Assembly: GCA_024803745.1 (NCBI GenBank)
Contig: JANJXV010000025.1
Coordinates: 22,579,110-22,643,109, forward strand
Direction: 5' to 3'
Length of the DNA stretch: 64,000 bases
Source of the DNA: Megascapheus bottae
Lineage: Eukaryota > Chordata > Mammalia > Rodentia > Geomyidae
The translations under genes and the position numbers were made by a program. This document shows, one piece after another, positions 52,301 to 61,300 of this stretch (positions are counted from its first letter, which is position 1; each line of letters opens with the position of its first letter). The notes beneath the pieces were generated by a model, which made no database searches, was not told the origin of the DNA, and was given only the letters and a program-made list of their open reading frames with translations.

Positions 52301-55300
52301 GGATTACATGAGCTCTTGTGAAATTACATTTTTTAAGGTACACTGGTCCCCGTTTCTAACTATCTGGTAGTCGTATCAGTCAGCTTCGGCTGGAAGAAAA
52401 ATTCAGACTCGCCCATGTTTCCTGTCCAGTCCTGGACAGAAATAGGGAGATCCCTTCCAGCCTCAGCATGAAGGGCGGGCACATGGTAACTGGTGGAGGA
52501 TCGTTAAAGCTCTCACCCAGACTTGACACATAACACTTTGACCAGAATAAGCTGCATAGTTGTAACCCCCAAAAAGGGATGGGGCAGGCACCGCATGCTG
52601 GAAATATTTGCTGAGTAGCAGTTACAGTTTCCCTGGCAAACATGTTAACGCTTGTGGTCATATTTGAGGTTACTATGCACAGTGGACACTGGCTTGAGAA
52701 CGTAGATGCGTACAGACTCTGTGACTCTGTTAGGCCCTTATCTCCTCATTCCCCAGAGGTTGCTTTATATTTCAAAAACATCTCAAGCCTATAGAGAGGT
52801 TGAAAGAATAAGGAAGAGCTGCTTGTCTTTTACCTGCCTTCACTGGAGCCACACTGGTCTGAAGTTCTTCCTCCAGTACACTTAAAAAAGATACAAACCC
52901 AGACATTTTAAATTGCAGACATGGACATTCCACACCTGAATTCCTGACCTTTATATAACAAGACCAGATGAACTCACAAGATGTTAAATGCTTTAATAAT
53001 ACTTTCCTTTAACATTTAAGCTACATTTAAGAGTTCCCTAGTCATTCCCCAAATGTCCTACTTGGCATTTTTTGAGTGCAGACAGGTTGGGATTTGAACT
53101 TGAATTTCACACTTGTTAGCCTGGCAAGATACTACTGACTTCCATTCCTCCTTTTTTTTGTGTGTGCTCCAACACTTGTGCTTGTCTTGTTTTCCAGCCA
53201 GTTTCTGACAGCCGATCACTTGGAAAGTATCTTTGCCTCCAGATCCTCCCTCCTCTGCTCTCAGGGGCTGAGAAAGCTAGGAATTCCACCCCACCACGGT
53301 TGTATAATAAATACACCGTTCCTGTGGAGCAGCTAAATGGCCTGTTCTGTTATCCCTGCTTACAGTGCATTCAAGGCTTTATGTTTCCATTTCTATAAAC
53401 ATACTAGGTTCTCTTTTAATTTCCTACATGACGGAGGTCAGAGTTTGATCTCTGGACTTCCGTTTGGTTTTCCCCCTATGCAGCTTCTCCAGAGGGCCTG
53501 TATGCTCTTAGAAAAATGTCTGTGCTGTGTGTGTTTCTGACTTGGTAAATGTTCATGTGCTTGCAGTAGTTTGGGGTAATTACTGGTCAATAGCTAAGTG
53601 TGGTTTCACTTACCTTCCAGGTCACTGTGACTTGGCCTGTTGTGGTCTCGTGTCTTCTTCCCATTGGTCTTGTGTAAATGGCGATATTATCTATGGGCCC
53701 ATACTCTCCCTTGGAAGTTGCCTTAGCCTGTAGAGTGGCTGGTGAGCCATAGGATTTCAGACAGGACTGAGCTTACTGCCAGGTGGTAGACTGCTCTTCC
53801 AGCTGGGTTTAGCTGAGACGTGGGGTCTCCATCCATGCTGTTCTGTACCTTCTGTGCTAGATACCCTGCTAGGATTGTTTTTGAGCCTGGCCTCTAATCC
53901 TCACAGCAAGCCTGCCCCAGGGTACTAGCAAGGATCCTGCCCAAAGCATCTGGCCAGCTGCCAACCCTGTAGTTCATATCAAGGGCTCCCTGCCCTTCTC
54001 TGTTGGCTATAGCTGCCTCTATTTCCCCTGTGTACTATATGGAATCATAACATGAAGTCATGTGTCAGCATTTTGCTAGAATTAGATATATTACCGAAGT
54101 GTCTAATCTCTGATAAGGACAATATGTATTCACAGAACACAGACATGATAGGCCCAGTGGGTTGATCAGGCAATTTATTCCTGGTTCCATCACCAGGCTA
54201 CATGGCGTGCTTCAGGTGGATTAGTTGTGGTGGAAGTGAGAAGGCTGAGCCAAATGTGTTCATTCTTGCCTGTGGTAATTAGCCACCACTGCCAGATCTC
54301 TCACCAGTGTATTCATCATCTGGAGGTTCTAGTTAAGGTCAAGACCACTACACATAGCCTGGGATTATAGCTCAGTTTACCTTTTCTGTGGACTTGTGGC
54401 TGGTGGATAAGGAAAACAGAGGCAAAGACTGAAGTGAGTGGGCAGACAGACAACTAGAGTTTTGGCAGTAAAAAATAAGGAGGTGGAGAGGGACAGAGGG
54501 AGGGAGGGAAATATTTAACAGAATTAAGAGAGAATGTGTTCTCTTAGCAGACAGGTTTCTCTCCCTCTCGTGTTCCCTCTTATTGCAGTGTATCCTCAGG
54601 CAGCTCATAACCTGCAACTTAATCTTGATTTGCAGCCAAAGTGATCATCCACCAGACACTTAGTGTCTTGGAAGATATTGTGGAGAACATCTCTGGGGAG
54701 TCCACAAAGTCTCGGCAGATCTGCTACCAGTCGCTGCAGGAATCTGTTCAGGTCTCGCTGGCCCTCTTTCCAGCTTTCATCCATCAGTCAGGTAGGAGCC
54801 TGCTAAGAGCCATGTGTCTGCACTTGCTCAGTAGAGGGAAACTGAAGGCAGCGACAGGGCTCTGCTTCTTTGGGGCGGCTGGGCTGAGGCTTCATGGAAA
54901 AGTATGCTGAGCACTCAGTGGGGGCCCTGGCACATGTCAGGAGCCCCTGAGTCACTTGCCACCTCCTGCTGAGTCTTCCTTTTGAAGCCCTCTCCTTCCC
55001 TGAAGAGGGAGGCTGAAACCAGTGGCAGGCCTCACACGAGAGAGGTAGGGCACCTTGTTCCCATCAGTGTGCTTGCTTCCATGGCAAGGCAAGTTTGACT
55101 GAAATGTTCCCCCCAGCCACACTGTCACTGCTGCTGTCACTGATGGTGTGCTCCAGCTCTGTGGGTGAGCTTGTCAGGCTCTTCTGAAAACATTTAGAGT
55201 AGACTTGTCAGTCACCTTGTATGAATGAATTGTGTGCAGTAAAGGCCAAAATATAATGGGCAAAGATGATCTTTGAGATTTGTTAGTGAAGCCACACTAG

Positions 55301-58300
55301 CTGGAACCAATTTTTTCTGCAATCGGTCCATTTGCTGGACCTGAGCTGTGCCGCCAGAGTGCACCTTCATTATCCACTTGCAGTCACTTACCCTGACCTG
55401 ACTGCAGGGATTGTTGGTCATAAAGAGAAGCTAAGGCCCTTGGGTGTTGACCCAATTGAGTAGTTTTGTCAATGTGAGCACAATGTAACCCATTTACAGT
55501 AAAAAACTGACCATTGCTGGATGCTGGGCTGTGAGGGAGGCTCTGAGACTACCTCCATTTTTACTGGTAGGCCATGTAGCAGTGCTTTAGTGGACAGAGC
55601 TGTTCGCTCAGCAGGTCTTTAATCATGTCCCACTTTCCATCATTGGCTAATGGGGTTGGAGAAATTTCTTCTAGCAGGAGGCCTTAGAGAGAGAACAGCA
55701 CCAGTGCAGTGTAGGAGCTGAGGCTTCGTAGGTCCCTGGTACACAGCTCTGACCATTTGTCCTTTTCTCAGATGTGACTGATGAGATGCTGAGCTTCTTC
55801 CTCACTCTATTCCGAGGCCTTAGAGTCCAGATGGGTGTGCCTTTCACCGAACAGATCATACAGACCTTTCTCAATATGTTTACCAGGTAACCGCATGCCT
55901 GATGCCTGGGTGTGTCAGCCAGGAGATGTGTCAGAAGGCCTGGCTTCAGAGCCCAGGACTTGGTGCACCTTGACTTCACTTATTGCAGGTGCTGGGGTCC
56001 CCCAGAGAAGCAGCTCCTGTGTTACTGTGTGTTTTCTCTCTTTTCCACAGAGAGCAGCTGGCTGAGAGCATCCTCCATGAAGGCAGCACTGGCTGCCGAG
56101 TGGTGGAGAAATTCCTGAAGATCCTGCAGGTGGTGGTGCAGGAACCTGGCCAGGTGTTCAAGCCCTTCCTCCCCAGCATCATCGCCCTGTGCATGGAGCA
56201 GGTGTACCCCATCATCGCTGAGGCAGGTGGCACCTAGCAGTCCCTCACACTGCCCTGCTTGCTGCTGGGGGGGGGGGTGGAGATGGGGATGAAGCATAAA
56301 GGTAAAGCATACTGTGATCTAAAGTTGTATCTGTGACTTGGTATTCATGTAAAATGGTCTGCCTCCCCCCCCCCCCCCCCGTTCTCCTCCCACCCCAGTC
56401 TGGTAGTCGTGTTAAGTTGATCAGGTTAATTGGAACTAGTCTAATGTAAGCATAACAGGGTAATCAAGAGATTGGGTGATAAGCCTAATCTCCCATGTCT
56501 GTTTATAATGTGAAGTGCATGCCAACAGTATCATCAGTCTGCTTTCCTACCAAGAGCATCCACAGTCTCAAGCATGCAGGGCAAGTTTGTTTGTTTGTTT
56601 TCTTTTTCTGCCAGTCCTGGGCCTTGAACTCAGGGCCTGAGCACTGTTCTTGGGCTTTCTCAAGGCTAAAGCTCTACCACTTGAGCCACAGCACCATTTC
56701 TGGCTTTTTCTATGTATATGTGGTACCAAGGAATCGAACCTGGGTCTTCGTGCATGCCAGGCAAGCACTCTATGACTAGGCCAAACTCCTGGCCGAGGGC
56801 AAGTTTTTGGACCTGTTCAAACCCTTCACTGTCATAGGAAGGTCTTTGTTCTTTGAAAACAGTCAGGTACCTGTCATGACAAGATCCAGGATAAGTAAGG
56901 ATGTAACTTGGATTTATAATAGTAGTTATATAAGAGCTGAACTCCTTAGCTGACAGAACAGAAGTGAGTCCAGGTGCTTTGCCCCAGAGACACCTGTGAG
57001 CCCTGTATAGATTATGCTGAGAAGCCTGTCAACCCAGGCGCCGGTTGAATTTTAATCAAAGCTGGATTAAAGTTCTGTGGCCATTTAATTTTGAATTCTG
57101 CAGAGACCACTGGAATAATGAGACCTGCATGCTCTTTAGAGACTTGAGAGTTTGGTGGAGCTAGAGACTTGTGCTCTGTGCAGCCCTGCTTTTCAAACAA
57201 TCCTGGCTGCACTGAAGACCAGGGAGGCCCAGGTGGCAGTCAGCCCAGCTTGTGACCTCCAGGGTCCTCATTAGCAGTTCTCTTTGTGCTTCCTGGCTGC
57301 CCTCACACTCACCTTGTCTGTTGACAGCGGAGCTGCTTCGAAGGCATCTTGTCTTCATTCATCCTTGGAGTTAGCACGAGGCCAGCAGGTTATCCAGGAC
57401 AAAGGGAGATGGCACAGCAAGGAAGATAGGACACAACAAGCCAGCCATTTTCTGACAGAAAAAAAAAATCCATATTCTGATTGTTCCCCCACAAGTAGCT
57501 CTTTTTCCCAGCGGAGGAAAAGGACCCTTTGGCACTGACTTGTGTGCACCTGGCTCAGGTGCAGGCTTGTTTCTGCTGAAGCACATCTGCGTGAGGTCAT
57601 CACTCCACAGGACTTGCTGCCTTCTGTACAGAAAGCGATAGACGTAGAGGTGGCACAGACACTGTGGGGTGTCCCTGGCCATTTCATGTTTCTGTGTTGC
57701 CCTGGGCTCAAGTTGAGAACTGCATGAAGAGAATGAGAGCAGCCAGGCGCAGTGCTCCATGCCTGTGATCCCAGCACTTGGGAGGTGGAGACAAGAGGAG
57801 CATGAGTTTAGGGCCGCTTGGGGCAAAAGTAGCAAGCCTCTTATCTAAAAAGCAAAATACTCTCCCTACCCCACTCTGAGGTGGGCCACAGACTTGGCTT
57901 GCTTGGTTCAGTCCCTAGTACCACGTGCAAAAATGAGGATGGTTGACCTCTGGTGTATCTCCTCAGCGCCCTTCTCCTGATGTGAAGGCAGAATTATTTG
58001 AGCTCCTCTTCCGTACTCTCCATCACAACTGGCGGTACTTCTTCAAGTCCACGGTCCTGGCCAGTGTACAGAGGGGAGTTGCTGAAGAACAGATGGAGAA
58101 TGAGCCCCAGTTCAGCGCCATCATGCAGGTGAAGTGGAAGGCTGGCTGGTGCAGCTGCAGCATGACCCCAGAAAGGGTGGTCTTTATCCTGAGTGCCTCC
58201 TTGTCTGGCAGAGGACCCTGCTTCCTCCAGGCTGGTCACCACAGCAAGTACCAGCTCCGAAGTCACAGGTTCTCATTGAGTGTGTCACACATGCCACTTC

Positions 58301-61300
58301 TCTCTACCCTGCGGCATTGTAGAGACCAGCTCTGCCTAGCATGGAGCTGTACGCGTGTAATCTCAGCACTCAGGAAGACTCTCCTGGTCACACAGACCTT
58401 ATTTCAGGGGAGAGGAGGAGGAAAGAGAGAAAAGGAGGAAGCGAGGGGAGGAGACACCAGTTGCATCTGAGGGTCCCAGTTTTGAGCTGGGAGAGAGGCT
58501 GCCTATAGACAGTGCTCACTGTCAGATAAGGGTTTTATTCTAAACCCTGGTCCCAAGTACAAGGTTCTTCATTATAATGTGAAATATATAGTTAGGCATG
58601 TATATGAGCTAGTAATCTCACCTTGAAGTATTTCACTGAGGAAAAATGAAACATGTTTTGACAACTTCTATACAGATGGTTACAGTGGCAATTTCATAAT
58701 TGTTTCAAACTGGAAACAACCCTGTGTCCCATCAGTCAGGTGAATGGACTCATCGGCTGCTATGGGCATACAATAGACCACTATTCAGAAGTAAGGGACC
58801 CATCAGTACAAACAGGGATGGATTTTAGAACATTGCTAGGTCTAAAAGGCTTTGTAATCTGATTCCATTCTGTTGTGTGCCATCATGGGAAAGGCGGAAT
58901 TTGGGGATCAGAAATTGAGTCATGGTCGCTAGAGCAGGGCACAGTGGCTGATACTGTGGCTGCAGGAAAAAGATCCTTTTCCATATCTCAGCAGCCCAAA
59001 GCTGTAGCTGGCTGTCTCTCTAGGGAGGATTCTTGCAGGACTCTGGCCCCCTAAGTCTACTGAAGCCAGGCGCAAGGAGGATTGCTTTTGTCCTGAATTA
59101 ATAACTTATACACAGAGATTCTAAGGCAGAGGTGATGAGTTGAGCGGAGTCTGAGGGTATGAGACCCCTGAGATCAGGCTGCTGAGAGGTGTGACAGCTT
59201 CTAGAGGGATTGGTCAGTATGTTAGGCAGGCTAAGATTGTAGAGGGATTTGACTAGTCTTACGAACTTTTTCAAGAGACAATTTCATGAAGGGACACTTA
59301 AGAGATTTCCCAGAAAAGGTGCAAGGTAAGACCAGAAATAGTGGGCCCAGTGGAGAACAGATTGCAGAGTCCTGAGCAGACAAATCAGGAGAACTGAGAA
59401 AGCCTGTTCTCGCTAGTGTGGGCTTAAAAGGGCTGAGTGAACTTAAATGAGGGAGCTTAAATGCTGCTTACAAAACAGTGTCTTATTTCTCAGGCTTTTG
59501 GCCAGTCCTTTCTCCAGCCTGATATCCATCTTTTTAAGCAAAATCTCTTCTACTTGGAGACCCTCAACACAAAGCAGAAGCTGTACCACAAGGTAATCGT
59601 CCATTTGTCTCTTGAAACGATTCTGAATCCCGGCGACCTGGCTGAGCCCTGAACTCCTGACCCCCTTGGGTGGGAGAGCATGAGTGGGGATGAGGTGGCA
59701 CTGGGGCAGCCCCAAAGGACCCTAGTGAGCCTCACAGCCAACATTGCCCACGCCTCTCCCTGCAGAAGATCTTCCGAACAACCATGCTGTTCCAGTTTGT
59801 GAACGTGCTGCTTCAGGTCCTGGTCCACAAGTCCCATGACCTTCTGCAAGAGGAGATTGCCATTGCCATTTACAACATGGCCTCCGTTGACTTCGATGGC
59901 TTCTTTGCAGCCTTCCTTCCAGAGTTCCTGACTAGCTGTGATGGTGTGGATGCCAACCAGAAAAATGTGCTGGGACGGAATTTTAAGATGGATCGGGTGA
60001 GGATCAAGGGAGGCCAGGGTAGAAGGAGGCAGGGGGCGCTCTCAAGCCTGGCACTTGTTCTGTGAGGCAGGCAGCTGCCACATGGGCACAGCATGGCCTC
60101 TGGCATGGTTGGTAGCTTGGGGGCAGTTTGTTTAATGCCAGGATGACTCAGTGCTGTGATTGGGTTGAGCATACTTTCCCAACCTTGGGGGTCTGTAGCC
60201 ATGTCTGAGTCTCAGCCCTTGAGGCTCGAGCCCTGGCCCCAGCAGACCATCTGTAAGCCTTGGCATCTCTGTACACACCCACCCCACTAGTGCACGCCTC
60301 CTCTAGGGGGAGAGGTGTCCAGTGGGCAGTGAGCCTCCACAGGGTAACAGAAGCCAATACCCCAAGACAAGTTTTGAGAGGATGGGTGCCGGGGCGCTCT
60401 TCACAGCCACCCCACCACCATGTCGGCTGAGCTGCACCAGGAGGAGGAGGAGCATACATTCCTGTGCCACTCTTGCCTCCCAGGGGGCTGAGTGCCTGGC
60501 TCTCCCTCCACAGCACCTCAGGTGGGGCTAGGGTTCTGATGGCTCTGAAGACTCATGAAGCATCGCTGCTGTCTGCTCCCGTAATGCCCACCCAGTTTTT
60601 CCTGGACTGGCTTAGCTCTTTCTTGACCTTGCTGCCTTTCTTCCCACCCCAGGCGTCTGTTTTGGGGTTCCTCCTTAGAACTCTTTTCACAGGCTAAGTA
60701 ACTCTTCTTCCATCCCTCAGTGGTGAGATGCTAAGGGTCTACACTCTCCCCTGTGCACCCACACGTCTTGACTTCTACCCTTGAGCACCCCATCTCTGGT
60801 TGCACTCTAGAGCTCTGGCCTCCCACTGCTGTGCCAGGTCCTTCTGCTTCTGCCTTATGATTCAGTGCCAGGAAGTTGGTCTCAGACTCAGGTCTTATTG
60901 TCCTTGGCCTCAGAATCTTCCTTTCTTTATCAGTCTGCCCCATTCTCTTGTTATTCATCAGAAGCCCCCCAAGAATGTGTTAAAAGTGAAGAAAATAGTG
61001 GAGAATTATTGTGTTTCACCAAGAAAATTAAGCCTTGGCATTTGAGAGCCACTTTTTCCCCCCAGTCTTGGGGCTTGAACTCAGGGCCCACGCATGGTCC
61101 TTGGGTTTTTCTCAAGGCTAGAGCTCTACCACTTGAGCCACAGCACCACTTCCAGCGTTTTCTGTGCATGTGGTATTGAGGAATCGAAGCTGGGGCTTCA
61201 TGTATGCGAGGCAAGCACTCCACCACTAGACCACATTCTTGGCCCCCCCCCCCCCCACAAGAGCCACTGATTTTAAAGGACATTCCATACTTGGTTTTCT

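Larger units (their letters stand above)
56223..57966 (+). other. XPO6: XPO6 intron 20, GC-AG intron
   Basis: It starts GCAGGT and ends CTCCTCAG. Apart from the C at +2, GAG|GCAGGT pairs well with U1, as known GC donors do. It contains G10 and C16 homopolymers (about 56267 and 56366), an antisense IDL-Geo SINE and an old B1-dID-like SINE near its 3' end. Confidence 0.88.

Noticed and set aside
56227..56232. GT at 56227 as the exon 20 donor
   Set aside because: It would add four bases and shift the frame of exon 21, against the continuous exportin-6 protein; the GC donor keeps the frame.
57355..57835. Minus-strand ORFs of 140 and 154 codons
   Set aside because: They overlap in two frames within intron 20, lack any motif I recognise and run into an old SINE.
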